Notes: generated from the letters alone by a model not told the origin. Shown: positions 41,414 to 50,133, numbered from the stretch's first letter. The stretch: 64,000 bases of DNA from Snodgrassella alvi (GCF_040741455.2 NZ_CP160328.2:1677701-1741700); one strand, 5' to 3'. Made by a program: numbers and translations.

Positions 41414-42912
41414 AACACTTAGTAAAACCTACCCTGTTGGCTGTATTAACTGCCGGGGTTATGTCTGCCTGTTCGATGGCGCCTCGCTATCACCAGCCAA
41501 AAGTTGAAATGGCAGAAACCTTCCCTGGTGCAGCAGCCAACAATCAGCGGGCCGGTGAAGTAGCGGCTGCCAATCTGGGTTGGCAGGATTACTTTGCTGA
41601 TGAACGCCTGAAACAGATAATCAGTCTGGCTTTAGCCAATAACCGTGATTTACGCGTTGCTGCATTGAATGTCGAAGCTGTGCGCGCACAATACGTGATC
41701 CAACGGGCAGATCGTTTGCCGGCTCTAAGTGCCACCGGTAATGGCGGCCGCTCACGTGTAGCACAGGATTTAAGTGCTATGCGTGATGCAAGTGGCCGCC
41801 AAACCAGCTATATCGCTGAATCATACAACGTGGGTTTAGGCGTAACCGCTTTCGAGCTGGATCTGTTTGGGCGAGTGAAAAGCCTTTCTGATGCTGCACT
41901 GAATCAATACTTCCAGCAAAAGCAGGTGCGCGATTCTACCCAGATAAGTCTAATCGCCAGTGTGGCTAAAGCTTATTTTGATGAACGCATCGCCCAAGCT
42001 CAAATGGACTTATCCAGCCGCGTATTGACATCACGTGAAGAAAGCAAGCGTCTTACTGATTTGCAATTCAAATCCGGCGTGATTTCACAGGTAGACGTAG
42101 ATGTAGCTGAAGCACAAATCGAAACCGCGCGTGCAGATTATGCAGCTGCCAAACAGGCACGGGATCAGGCACACAATGCCTTAACCCTGCTGGTTGGTAA
42201 ACCTCTTCCAGATGACCTGCCTGCCGCGGCTCCATTAAGCCAGCAGTTTGTGAATGCTGAATTACCAGTTGGTTTGCCGTCAACCATCCTGTACCAGCGG
42301 CCTGATGTGCGTGCGGCAGAGTTTGCTCTTAAATCAGCCAATGCCAACATAGGCGCAGCTCGAGCAGCCTTTTTCCCGCGTATTAGTCTGATTGGTAGTA
42401 TTGGTTCCGGTAGTAACGATATCGGCCACCTATTCAACGGTCCGAACCGTACATGGAGCTTTACTCCGCAGATTACACTGCCCATCTTCACCTGGGGACA
42501 AAACAAAGGTAATCTGGATTTAGCCACTGCTCGTAAAAATATTGCCGTAGCTCAATATGAGCAGACTGTACAAGCAGCTTTCCGCGATGTGGCTGATGCA
42601 TTGGTGGCACGTGATTCGCTGAAAAAACAGTACGAGGCGAAACGTCGTGGCGAGCAAGCTCAGACCAACCGTTACAAACTAACCCAGCTGCGTTATAAAC
42701 ACGGTATTGCCAGCTCGCTTGAGCAGCTGGATGCTGAGCGTGACAGCTATGCAGCACAGCAGGCATTGCTCAGTACCCAGCAAACCCTACTGGAAAACCG
42801 TGCAGATATCTATAAAGCTCTGGGTGGTGGCCTGAACCAACAAATAGCAGAACCTGCTGCCAGTACCACCGTAACCACTACGACCACCACAAGCACAACC
42901 ACCGTGCATTAA
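41410..42912 (+). CDS. mtrE: Outer-membrane efflux channel lipoprotein (MtrE/OprM type)
   Basis: 500 residues, NodT family. Lipoprotein signal with lipobox MSAC. Two OEP domains with the long helical segments DVDVAEAQIETARADY and SSLEQLDAERDSYAAQQ. The C-terminus ends in an unusual run of about 20 residues almost entirely Thr and Val (after EPAAST), which is not typical of the family. ATG overlaps the mtrD stop (ATGA). Confidence 0.95.
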   Translation: MKHLVKPTLLAVLTAGVMSACSMAPRYHQPKVEMAETFPGAAANNQRAGEVAAANLGWQDYFADERLKQIISLALANNRDLRVAALNVEAVRAQYVIQRADRLPALSATGNGGRSRVAQDLSAMRDASGRQTSYIAESYNVGLGVTAFELDLFGRVKSLSDAALNQYFQQKQVRDSTQISLIASVAKAYFDERIAQAQMDLSSRVLTSREESKRLTDLQFKSGVISQVDVDVAEAQIETARADYAAAKQARDQAHNALTLLVGKPLPDDLPAAAPLSQQFVNAELPVGLPSTILYQRPDVRAAEFALKSANANIGAARAAFFPRISLIGSIGSGSNDIGHLFNGPNRTWSFTPQITLPIFTWGQNKGNLDLATARKNIAVAQYEQTVQAAFRDVADALVARDSLKKQYEAKRRGEQAQTNRYKLTQLRYKHGIASSLEQLDAERDSYAAQQALLSTQQTLLENRADIYKALGGGLNQQIAEPAASTTVTTTTTTSTTTVH

Positions 42913-42924
42913 TGGTGTTTTAGT

Positions 42925-42954
42925 CAGGATGGCTGCATTACCTCAGCCATCCTG
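42925..42954 (+). terminator. Hairpin after mtrE
   Basis: 11-bp perfect stem CAGGATGGCTG (42925-42935) with CAGCCATCCTG (42944-42954), 8-base loop. No clear U tract follows, so it may be a weak terminator or a 3' stabiliser. Confidence 0.55.
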
Positions 42955-43102
42955 TAGCTGTACAGGAAATATGCTGAAAATATAACCATTGGCTGTAACT
43001 TAAGCATTCAGCCAGCTGTTTTCGAGGCAAGGCTCAGGCTACCAGTCCTTGCTTCAGGCGCAACAATTTCACCTGTACATGCTATACAGAATGATTTAAC
43101 CC

Positions 43103-43132
43103 TTGAATAGATTCTGCTTTTCATGGTATAAA
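43103..43132 (+). promoter_or_regulatory. rpmB-rpmG promoter
   Basis: TTGAAT (43103-43108), 18-base spacer, TATAAA (43127-43132), placed about 38 bases before the rpmB ATG. Confidence 0.65.
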
Positions 43133-43170
43133 TCGCGTTTTACAAAATTATTAGAAGTTTGGAGTTAACC

Positions 43171-43404
43171 ATGGCACGTGTATGTAAAGTGACCGGTAAG
43201 CGCCCGATGAGTGGCAACAACGTGTCACACGCCAACAACAAAACCAAACGCCGTTTCTTGCCTAACCTGCAATCACGTCGTTTCTGGGTTGAAAGTGAAA
43301 ACCGTTGGGTACGCCTGCGCGTTTCTAACGCTGCCTTGCGCACCATCGACAAGGTAGGTATTGATGTAGTATTGGCCGACCTGCGCGCTCGCGGTGAAGC
43401 TTAA
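43171..43404 (+). CDS. rpmB: 50S ribosomal protein L28
   Basis: 77 residues [15 protein letters not shown] to the end; the frame opens four codons earlier but the family starts here, with GGAG 7 bases before. Basic central stretch and [13 protein letters not shown] are typical. First gene of the rpmB-rpmG pair. Confidence 0.96.
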   Translation: MARVCKVTGKRPMSGNNVSHANNKTKRRFLPNLQSRRFWVESENRWVRLRVSNAALRTIDKVGIDVVLADLRARGEA

Positions 43405-43430
43405 TCATATAGTGATTTAAGGAAAGAGCA

Positions 43431-43586
43431 ATGCGCGACAAAATCAAACTGGAATCCTCTGCTGGTACTGGCCATTTTTACACCACTACCAAAAACAAAC
43501 GCACCATGTCTGGAAAATTCGAGATCAAAAAATTTGATCCAGTAGTGCGTAAACATGTACTGTACAAAGAAACCAAACTGAAATAA
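43431..43586 (+). CDS. rpmG: 50S ribosomal protein L33
   Basis: 51 residues, [20 protein letters not shown] to [10 protein letters not shown], the Cys-free L33 form. Preceded by AGGAAAGAG. Lies 26 bases after rpmB. Confidence 0.96.
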   Translation: MRDKIKLESSAGTGHFYTTTKNKRTMSGKFEIKKFDPVVRKHVLYKETKLK

Positions 43587-43606
43587 TAGTTTCATACTGG
43601 TTTGAA

Positions 43607-43639
43607 AAACCTGAGCAGCCCAATTGCTCAGGTTTTTTT
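43607..43639 (+). terminator. Terminator after rpmG
   Basis: Stem AAACCTGAGCA with TGCTCAGG(TTT), 7-base loop, followed by a T run. Confidence 0.88.
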
Positions 43640-43690
43640 CATATTTAAAGAAATCAAAGCCTGAACCCATTACCTACAAAAAGCCGCACT

Positions 43691-43927
43691 ATGGACAACA
43701 TTACTGACAACCAAATGCAATGGCAGCGCCGCATCGAAGAACTGGAAATACAAAGCGCCCTACAAGAAGAAACCATTCAAAGCTTGAGCGATACCATAGC
43801 ACGACTGCAACAAACCCTTGACTTACAACAGGCACAACTACGCCTGTTGTATCAGCGTTTACCGGATAAAGCGGACAGCAATAACGAACCATTCAATCCG
43901 GCCAATGAAATTCCGCCACATTATTAA
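43691..43927 (+). CDS. slyX: SlyX family coiled-coil protein
   Basis: 78 residues, mostly one heptad-patterned coiled coil (IEELEIQSALQEETIQSLSD, LDLQQAQLRLLYQRL) and a C-terminal PPHY, the SlyX hallmark. Function unknown in the family. Confidence 0.85.
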   Translation: MDNITDNQMQWQRRIEELEIQSALQEETIQSLSDTIARLQQTLDLQQAQLRLLYQRLPDKADSNNEPFNPANEIPPHY

Positions 43928-44495
43928 ATTGATTACTAACTAATTTGGTTTGATTATTTTAATAAATAATATTGAATTAAATCGTGTGGGTTTAAAAGTG
44001 ATAAAGTAACAATATTTGATGAAAAATCATTGTTGTAGGAATAAGGAGATGAATTTTGTGTGTAGGAATAAACCCTTCATTAAAATAAAGCTAGAACTAT
44101 TTCTAGAAAATTTAAGAAGCAATATGATAAGAATGTGCCAAAGAAATGGCAGACTCACCTCCTTAGCCTACAATGATAACTTTACCATATTTAATTTATT
44201 TTGTCTTTATTTGTTAGTTAATAAAGCAGTGTTTTATATAATTTTTTAAAGCACAGAGAAGCAGAGAGAACAATACAATCATCAAAAATAAAATAGTAAA
44301 GCACAAAATTAAAATTGGTGAATTAATTAAAAGTCATATTTGCATTGGGAAATTTGATTGATAATACTTTTTTATACTAATATATTAATAGAAAGTAAAC
44401 TCAGTGCGAAAAAAGTTGCAAAACAAAATATAAATTTTATTTTATATTAAAATACGGTTAGACTAAATTTGCCTTAAACATTTAAAAATTAATTT
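43928..44495. other. Long AT-rich region before the TPP riboswitch
   Basis: About 570 bases. A 77-codon frame (44016-44249) exists but has a Cys/Arg/Lys mixture without family features; not accepted. The promoter of the riboswitch transcript must be near the right end. Confidence 0.45.
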
Positions 44496-44566
44496 ATCCG
44501 GGGTGCCTTTGGCTGAGATTACACCCGTTGAACCTGATTCGGTTAATACCGACGAAGGGAGTTTAA
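44496..44566 (+). ncRNA. TPP riboswitch (THI box)
   Basis: Conserved core GGGGTGCC ... GGCTGAGA ... ACCC ... AACCTGAT ... TAATACCGACGAAGGGAG matches the TPP aptamer, with a very short P3 arm. It senses thiamine pyrophosphate and should lower expression of the downstream gene when TPP is plentiful. Its 3' strand (GGGAG) is shared with the downstream hairpin. Confidence 0.93.
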
Positions 44567-44604
44567 AACAGGCTTTATAATTGAAAAGGCTGTTTTGATA
44601 CTCC
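44558..44604 (+). promoter_or_regulatory. Riboswitch expression platform hairpin
   Basis: AAAACAGGCTTT (44565-44576) pairs with AAAGGCTGTTTT (44585-44596) with one G-G mismatch, and GGAGT (44558-44562) with ACTCC (44600-44604). The outer strand reuses the aptamer P1 3' strand, so the two folds compete. It lies 17 bases before the tenA SD. Confidence 0.6.
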
Positions 44605-44631
44605 TTAATATTGATTATTAAAGGAGGTTTT

Positions 44632-45294
44632 ATGCCATCATTTCAATCGCTTATCGAGTTCTGTCAGGATGACTGGAAACAATATACACAACATGAGTTT
44701 GTGCAGCAATTGGGTAAAGGAATTTTAGACAAATCATGTTTTCAGCACTATTTAAAACAGGATTATTTATTTCTGATTCAGTTTTCCCGTGCTTGGGGAC
44801 TTGCGGTTTATAAAAGCCACGATATTTTTGAAATAAGGCAGGCTTTAGCTAGTCTTAAGGCTATTGTTGAGATTGAACTTGATCTGCATGTTGAGTATTG
44901 CAAGAAGTGGGGAATCAGTGAAAAAGAACTGAATAGCTTGCAGGAAGCGAAAGCCAACATAGCTTATACACGCTATATGCTTGATGCCGGCCAGCAGGGT
45001 GATTTATTGGATATTCATATTGCACTGGCACCTTGTATGATTGGCTATGGCAGAATAGCTTGTTGGATTGAGACCCAACCTTGGTATCAGTCTGAAAATA
45101 ATCCTTATCAAAGTTGGTTAGACATGTACACAAGTGATGAATTTCAATTAGCTGTGCAAAAAGAGATAGAGTGGATTAATCAACATCTTTTTCATGTTGA
45201 GCCACAACGATTTGAGCAGTTAGCGATAATTTTCAGAAATGCAACTCGCTTAGAGGCTGATTTTTGGCAAATGGGTCTGGATAAAAACATCTGA
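44632..45294 (+). CDS. tenA: TenA-like aminopyrimidine aminohydrolase (thiaminase II)
   Basis: 220 residues from MPSFQSLIEFC, with AAGGAGG five bases before. The TenA/THI-4 helical fold is recognisable: FSRAWGLAVYKS, YTRYMLDAGQQGD and LAPCMIGYGRIA (the active-site Cys region). It salvages the pyrimidine part of degraded thiamine. No other thi genes stand next to it; TPP control is through the riboswitch in its leader. Confidence 0.9.
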   Translation: MPSFQSLIEFCQDDWKQYTQHEFVQQLGKGILDKSCFQHYLKQDYLFLIQFSRAWGLAVYKSHDIFEIRQALASLKAIVEIELDLHVEYCKKWGISEKELNSLQEAKANIAYTRYMLDAGQQGDLLDIHIALAPCMIGYGRIACWIETQPWYQSENNPYQSWLDMYTSDEFQLAVQKEIEWINQHLFHVEPQRFEQLAIIFRNATRLEADFWQMGLDKNI

Positions 45295-45394
45295 AAATGG
45301 CAGTATTTGACATATCGATAAATCTCTATAATAGTAAAATTAATAATATGTAATTGAGTCATCGGAAAAGTCTAATTTAAGTCATTTCGTTTAT

Positions 45395-45423
45395 TTGACA
45401 GGTTTAACGTTTATTATATTTAT
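45395..45423 (+). promoter_or_regulatory. Candidate promoter for the RT pair
   Basis: TTGACA (45395-45400) and a weak -10 ATTTAT (45418-45423) at 17-base spacing, in the 246-base gap before the first RT gene. The region is so AT-rich that other -10 choices exist. Confidence 0.4.
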
Positions 45424-45540
45424 GCTTAATGTAATGATTTAATATTATATTTAATTTCTTGCTTTGCATTAAGTTAAGAAAATTTATATGCTAAAATTTA
45501 TTTAAAAATAGATATATATTATTAATTAAGCGAGAATTGT

Positions 45541-46809
45541 ATGGAGCGTCAAGCTTTCACTGAAAAGTCTTTAAATCAAATTCTGAAACACTATCGTATT
45601 AAAAAAAATATACAATTAAATGAGTCTGATGCCAGCACTATAGTCCAATCAGCTTTGCAAATGATTGAACGTTCAGAATTTGAAGAACTATCAATGTGCT
45701 CTTTTAATAAAAAAAATATTCAAGTATTTTGTTTACAGGATGAAAAATCTAAAATAATTGAACGAAAAATTGTTCTTAACCTTAGACAAGTATTTAATAT
45801 ACATACTGATAGCAGAAATTCAATTGTGCAAAAATTAAAACTTATACTTTGTGAAACAGTTCCCTATAAAGTATATCGACTAGATGTTAAAAATTTTTTT
45901 GAATCTTTTCAGCAAAAGGATATAGAGAACACAATTTTTAATAATATTAATTTAAGTCCGCAAACAAAAAAAATTTTAAGAATTTTATTGGATATTCATA
46001 AATTTCAAGACGGTGAAGGATGTCCTCGAGGATTAGCTATTAGTTCAGTAATAGCAGAGATATTAATGAAAAATTTTGACATTAATATTAAAAATCAACC
46101 GAATTGTTTTTTTTATGCACGCTACGTTGATGATATTATAATTATTACAACAATATCCGAAGCAGAAAATGAAGAAAAAAATAATCAAGAATTCCTAAAA
46201 GAACTAGCAAAATTTCTACCATCTGGTTTGGAGTTTAATAAAAAAAAATTTCAAACAATAACACTTTCAAATGATTCGCAAGGTAATAAAGATGAATCAA
46301 AATCATTTGATTTTCTAGGATATAAATTTATAATAGATAATCTGGTTAACAAAAACAAACAATTTAGAAAAATTTCAATTGATCTAGCCGATAACAAGTA
46401 TAAAAAATATAAATTTAAACTATTTAGAACATTTTATGATTTCAAAAAAAATAAAGATTGGACTTTATTGGAAGAAAGAATAAAATTTCTGACATCTAAT
46501 TTCGAAATTGAAAAATTAGGAAGCAGAAAAAAATTTAGCGGAATCTATTATAATTATACTGAGATTACTGAAGATAAATTTTTAAACGGTAATCTGAAAA
46601 AATTGGATAAGCTGTTAAGGGCTTTACTACTTAAAAAATTTGAAAATGATAGATTCACACAGTTGATATATCCTATTTTAAATCAAAGTGAAAAGGGGGA
46701 AAATAAGAAAAAACTTCTTAAATACTCATTTGTTCGAGGCTATAAAAATAAAATTATTATCATACCTAAATTACGTATTACTTTCATAAAAAAATGTTGG
46801 GAAAACTGA
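45541..46809 (+). CDS. drt3a: Reverse transcriptase, DRT3-type first RT (UG3-like)
   Basis: 422 residues. RT motif A is VYRLDVKNFFESF (Asp115), motif B is CPRGLAISSVIAEILM (161-176), motif C is FYARYVDDIII (YVDD at 195-198), and LGYKF at 259-263 matches motif E. The C-terminal third is Lys-rich with no fused nuclease or maturase HNH domain, so it is not a group II intron RT. Codon use is extremely AT-rich, unlike the flanking genes. It is followed after 6 bases by a second, larger RT gene, the layout of DRT type 3 (UG3 + UG8). Class assignment is by memory of motifs and gene pairing, not a search. Confidence 0.85.
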   Translation: MERQAFTEKSLNQILKHYRIKKNIQLNESDASTIVQSALQMIERSEFEELSMCSFNKKNIQVFCLQDEKSKIIERKIVLNLRQVFNIHTDSRNSIVQKLKLILCETVPYKVYRLDVKNFFESFQQKDIENTIFNNINLSPQTKKILRILLDIHKFQDGEGCPRGLAISSVIAEILMKNFDINIKNQPNCFFYARYVDDIIIITTISEAENEEKNNQEFLKELAKFLPSGLEFNKKKFQTITLSNDSQGNKDESKSFDFLGYKFIIDNLVNKNKQFRKISIDLADNKYKKYKFKLFRTFYDFKKNKDWTLLEERIKFLTSNFEIEKLGSRKKFSGIYYNYTEITEDKFLNGNLKKLDKLLRALLLKKFENDRFTQLIYPILNQSEKGENKKKLLKYSFVRGYKNKIIIIPKLRITFIKKCWEN

Positions 46810-46815
46810 ATTAAA

Positions 46816-48810
46816 ATGTCAAAAAATAAAAACTTTATTAAAAAAACCGATTACGATAGAGTAATACTAACTGAAACATTGCCTTACGAAACCCCTATTA
46901 TTTTTTCGAATGCGGGTTTATATATGCAAATAAAAAATAAAGGCGATGGGTTTAAAAAAGAATTATTAGAAAAATTAATTTTGAATGAAAAAGCGACAAA
47001 AACCAAACCTTTTTTTTTCAAAATAAAAAAAAACGAGCTTGAATATAGACGTTTGGCACTGCTACACCCTAATAGCCAAATTGAGATTAAAGAGTTTTAT
47101 CAAAAATACGATAGTTTAATTGTTTATTTCTGTAACCAAAGTCCTGCTTCAATAAGAAGCCCTAAATCTGTTGCTGGGAGCTTTTATTTAGATAATTCAC
47201 AGAAAGATAAATTTGAAGAGCAAGGACAGAATATAACCTTAGCTGACCAAGATATTAATATTAAACATATGCTTTCTTATTTTGCTTATAACGGTTATAT
47301 TCGATTATATAAATTTTTCGTTTCAGAAGATTATCTTTTACTTGAAAAGAAATTTGCTGTGCAAATGACACTCGATGTATCAAAATGTTTTGATAGCATT
47401 TATACCCACTCCATTGGTTGGGCTACCAAAAATAAAGAATTTGCCAAAAATCATCTGTCAAATTCATCTTTTGGTGATAAATTTGATACTGTATTACGTT
47501 CTGGTAATGATAATGAGACAAATGGAATAGTTATTGGTCCGGAAGTAAGCAGAATTTTTGCAGAAATCATTTTCCAGAAAGTTGATAAAACGGTCATTGA
47601 CACTCTTAATAAAAAAGGATTTTACTTCGACCAAAATTATGCTATCCGGCGATATGTGGATGACGTGTTTATTTTTGCATCTACGGAAGATGATGTTAAA
47701 AAAATATATAATGAATATGTAAATGTATTATGGAATTTCAATTTACATGCAAATACGGCCAAAACTATAATAAGCCATCGGCCTTTTGTGAGTAAAAAAA
47801 CACGATTAATTCATCAAGCCAGTGAGGTTGTTAATAGTTATTTTAATAAAATGGTTACAAAAACAAAAGGTGATAATTTAATTTTAGCCAAAATAAATTC
47901 TGTAGCTAAATTTAAAAGAGCTTTCATTGATTCAATAAAAAATCTTTGTGCTCAATATGAAATGAAATATGATGATATAGCTTCATATATTATTTCAGTA
48001 CAGGCACGGTGGGTGAAAGATCTTGTCAAATTACAAAAGAATATGCAAGAACTAAACAATAATTCAGGTTCTAATAATAGTCAAAATACAGAACAAATTA
48101 ATCAAGAAGAAATTGAAATTCGCTGTTATAAAATTTTCAATATTATTATTGAAATTGCGTTTTTTTTATACAGCGTAGCTCCTACAGTAAATTCCTCGTA
48201 TAAATTAAGTTCAATTATTATTCGCATAAATAATTTTGTAGTAAAAAATATGCCTTCATTTAAAGAGGAAATAGCCAATCAGTTATTCAATCTTACTTGC
48301 CAGCTATTTACAGCAAAATCGCAAAAACAAGAACTGGCACAAAATGAAGTAGTTAATTTAGAGCTAATCAATATTATGATAGCCGTATCAGTGCTAGAGG
48401 ACCAATATAAGTTGCCAGAATATTTGATAAAAGAATTATTTTTTCAGTCAGAGAAAACAAATTATTTTTCTATAATTTCCTTGTTATTTTATATCAAAGA
48501 TAAAGGTGAGTATCTTAGTTTAAAAGATGAACTAGTTAAAATTATTGAAATAAAATTGGCTGATTTAAACGATTTAAAATCAAGCAGTGAAAAAATTCAT
48601 TTACTGTTGGATACTGTCAGCTGTCCTCATATTTCGAAGCAAGTTCGAAAAAGTATAATCAAAAAATTACTAGAGAAAATTAGTTTTGGTACAAAAAATA
48701 TAGACAAAATTCTAGATGAAGTTAGTAAGTGTTATTGGTTTGTAAACTGGAACAAAGAAGTTAGTTTACTCAATTTTCTTGTGAAGAAAGAGATTCAGCA
48801 AGTATATTAA
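46816..48810 (+). CDS. drt3b: Reverse transcriptase, DRT3-type second RT (UG8-like)
   Basis: 664 residues. An N-terminal SIRSPKSVAGSFY segment (112-124) precedes motif A MTLDVSKCFDSIYTHS (Asp187), motif B ETNGIVIGPEVSRIFAEI (234-251) and motif C IRRYVDDVFIFAS (YVDD at 280-283). The pattern of GPxxSRIFAE in motif B is that of the Abi/UG8 branch. From about residue 340 the protein is a long alpha-helical region (repeat-like), as in AbiK and Drt3b. It starts 6 bases after the first RT and is surely co-transcribed. AT content again far above neighbours. Confidence 0.85.
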   Translation: MSKNKNFIKKTDYDRVILTETLPYETPIIFSNAGLYMQIKNKGDGFKKELLEKLILNEKATKTKPFFFKIKKNELEYRRLALLHPNSQIEIKEFYQKYDSLIVYFCNQSPASIRSPKSVAGSFYLDNSQKDKFEEQGQNITLADQDINIKHMLSYFAYNGYIRLYKFFVSEDYLLLEKKFAVQMTLDVSKCFDSIYTHSIGWATKNKEFAKNHLSNSSFGDKFDTVLRSGNDNETNGIVIGPEVSRIFAEIIFQKVDKTVIDTLNKKGFYFDQNYAIRRYVDDVFIFASTEDDVKKIYNEYVNVLWNFNLHANTAKTIISHRPFVSKKTRLIHQASEVVNSYFNKMVTKTKGDNLILAKINSVAKFKRAFIDSIKNLCAQYEMKYDDIASYIISVQARWVKDLVKLQKNMQELNNNSGSNNSQNTEQINQEEIEIRCYKIFNIIIEIAFFLYSVAPTVNSSYKLSSIIIRINNFVVKNMPSFKEEIANQLFNLTCQLFTAKSQKQELAQNEVVNLELINIMIAVSVLEDQYKLPEYLIKELFFQSEKTNYFSIISLLFYIKDKGEYLSLKDELVKIIEIKLADLNDLKSSSEKIHLLLDTVSCPHISKQVRKSIIKKLLEKISFGTKNIDKILDEVSKCYWFVNWNKEVSLLNFLVKKEIQQVY

Positions 48811-48885
48811 CTCCAATTTATTTGAAATTATTCATAATAAAATGTAATAGCTTAATTTAATAGTAATTTTCATCTACAATCAGAA

Positions 48886-48955
48886 CGCTTAGCGTATCGA
48901 AATACCTAAGCGCGCGGATTGTTAAACAGTATTATCAGCGGGCTTGCTGAATACT
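48886..48955. other. Structured non-coding segment behind the RT pair
   Basis: Two adjacent hairpins: CGCTTAG-C-GTAT / ATAC-CTAAGCG (48886-48912, 11 bp with a single bulge, loop CGAA) and AGTAT-TA-TCAGC / GCTGA-ATACT (48928-48955, 10 bp with a 2-base bulge). The first stands outside any reading frame. It could be part of the non-coding RNA that DRT3 systems need, or the end of the minus-strand pseudogene transcript. Strand not decided. Confidence 0.35.
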
Positions 48956-49283
48956 CAAACTCTGGGTGTGAATACGGTCAATACATTGATTTAGACTACT
49001 GATAAGATGCTGCATCAGGCCGGCATATCTAAGCATTTCATTGTGGTTAACCAGTTGCTGGCGCTAGCAGCAATTGGCTTAGGGTTGTCGAAAGCCGGTT
49101 GATAGTATTGCGGGTGAATTCACAGTTATTGATTATGCTGCTGATTTTCTCAGAACTGAGCATATTGCCCTTTTTGATTGTTCAGACCGCTTTCATGAAC
49201 AATAGTAAGATAGGCGGCGTTGTCCCTTAATTTGGTAATGCCAAAATCAAGTAGTGTTGCTGAGTTGCTGTTATTTTATTCAT
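48935..49283 (-). pseudogene. Small protein gene broken by at least three frameshifts
   Basis: Minus-strand frames join to one protein of about 115 residues: MNKITATQQH from ATG at 49283, then NSATLLDFGITKLRDNAAYL and TIVHESGLNNQKGQYAQF, then SSEKISSIINNCEFTRNT and INRLSTTLSQLLLA, and finally QQLVNHNEMLRYAGLMQHLI and SSLNQCIDRIHTQSLSIQQ with a stop at 48935-48937. Each segment has coding character and passes into the next by a one-base shift. Family not recognised; mostly helical. Convergent with the RT genes. Confidence 0.6.
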
Positions 49284-49559
49284 TCAATTTTCTTTGTAAA
49301 TTGGTTTTATACCCATGTGGGCTTGAAAGAGGTAATTAAACCCTAAACATGTTAAAAAAGGCTGGAATCATTTCCCATTGTGTGGGGCTTGAATTCATCG
49401 TGATCTTGTCCGTAATATGAATAAAAAAATACAGGCACACTACAATTAGTATTTTGCATAGTTAAAAAATTACTACACTTTGTAAATCGGAAAAAGGTGG
49501 TTTTGGATTGTCAAGAAATTAGATTGTTACCTAATGGTGAAAAATCAATCTTTAGCATG
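49284..49559. other. Non-coding decayed segment
   Basis: No gene supported. Very AT-rich; contains the only CACAC run (49436-49440) in the stretch behind the RT genes. Confidence 0.35.
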
Positions 49560-49763
49560 TTCTTCCAATTTTACAATCTATCGAGATGTAATGCACTGAT
49601 TGGTTTGGGCGTGCACTGGATACAGAGTAAACGGTTAAATTTGTGTGTGGATGTAAATAACCTGTTTAATCAGAAATGCTGGAATTGAACTGATATGGCT
49701 TATATGGTACCAGATGAGAATAGTCAGGCGCACCTTTTTCAACTCAAAATGGAGGCAGAGTGA
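49560..49763 (+). pseudogene. C-terminal remnant of a TonB-dependent heme receptor
   Basis: The plus-strand reading DVNNLFNQKCWN, stop, TDMAYMVPDENSQ aligns with the end of the intact receptor downstream (GINNVFNKKYWNWADIAYMM and following NVNSQ). The Trp codon is replaced by a stop (TGA) and the rest of the gene is missing. A dead copy or the relic of a duplication, 440 bases before the intact gene. Confidence 0.8.
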
Positions 49764-50133
49764 CGCGTTTAACCTGCAATAACGTGGTTTTTTAATAGAC
49801 TACTGGTCACACATATAATTAATGCTGGCCTGCGTAATGCTTTTTGAGAATAGTTAATGAATAAAAATAAAAAATGTCGCCAATAAAATAGTAGTGTTCA
49901 AATGTTTTAACTAATTCGTTCAGCGTAATAAAGATAAGCATAAATCAGCTAGGCATGGTTTGTATCGGTCTGGTCTGAATGAACCGAAAATTAAACGATT
50001 TACCTGCTTAAATAATGATAAATAAATAATATTGTAGTTGGCTTTTGGCTATTTGATAATGGTTTTGATCTGTGAGTTGATAGTAGCTTACTTAATATGA
50101 CTGTAAATTAATAAGAATAATTCCCATTTCCAC
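49764..50133. other. AT-rich leader before the heme receptor
   Basis: 370 bases with no supportable gene, between the receptor remnant and the candidate promoter of the intact receptor. Confidence 0.4.

Noticed and set aside
44056-44063. GTGTGT run that could be an ACACAC template for the RT system on the minus strand
   Set aside because: 1.5 kb upstream, on the other side of tenA, and too short to be meaningful.
44016-44249. 77-codon plus-strand frame upstream of the TPP riboswitch
   Set aside because: No family features, odd Cys/Lys/Arg mix at the start and hydrophobic AT-driven end; likely chance opening in AT-rich DNA.
45541-48810. Retron or group II intron interpretation of the RTs
   Set aside because: Two RTs in tandem, no maturase/HNH domain, no intron-like ends and no msr/msd-type inverted repeat directly before the first RT.
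49051-49077. 10-bp hairpin CCAGTTGCTG / CAGCAATTGG as part of the RT-associated RNA
   Set aside because: It falls within the coding part of the reconstructed minus-strand pseudogene, so the pairing may be incidental.
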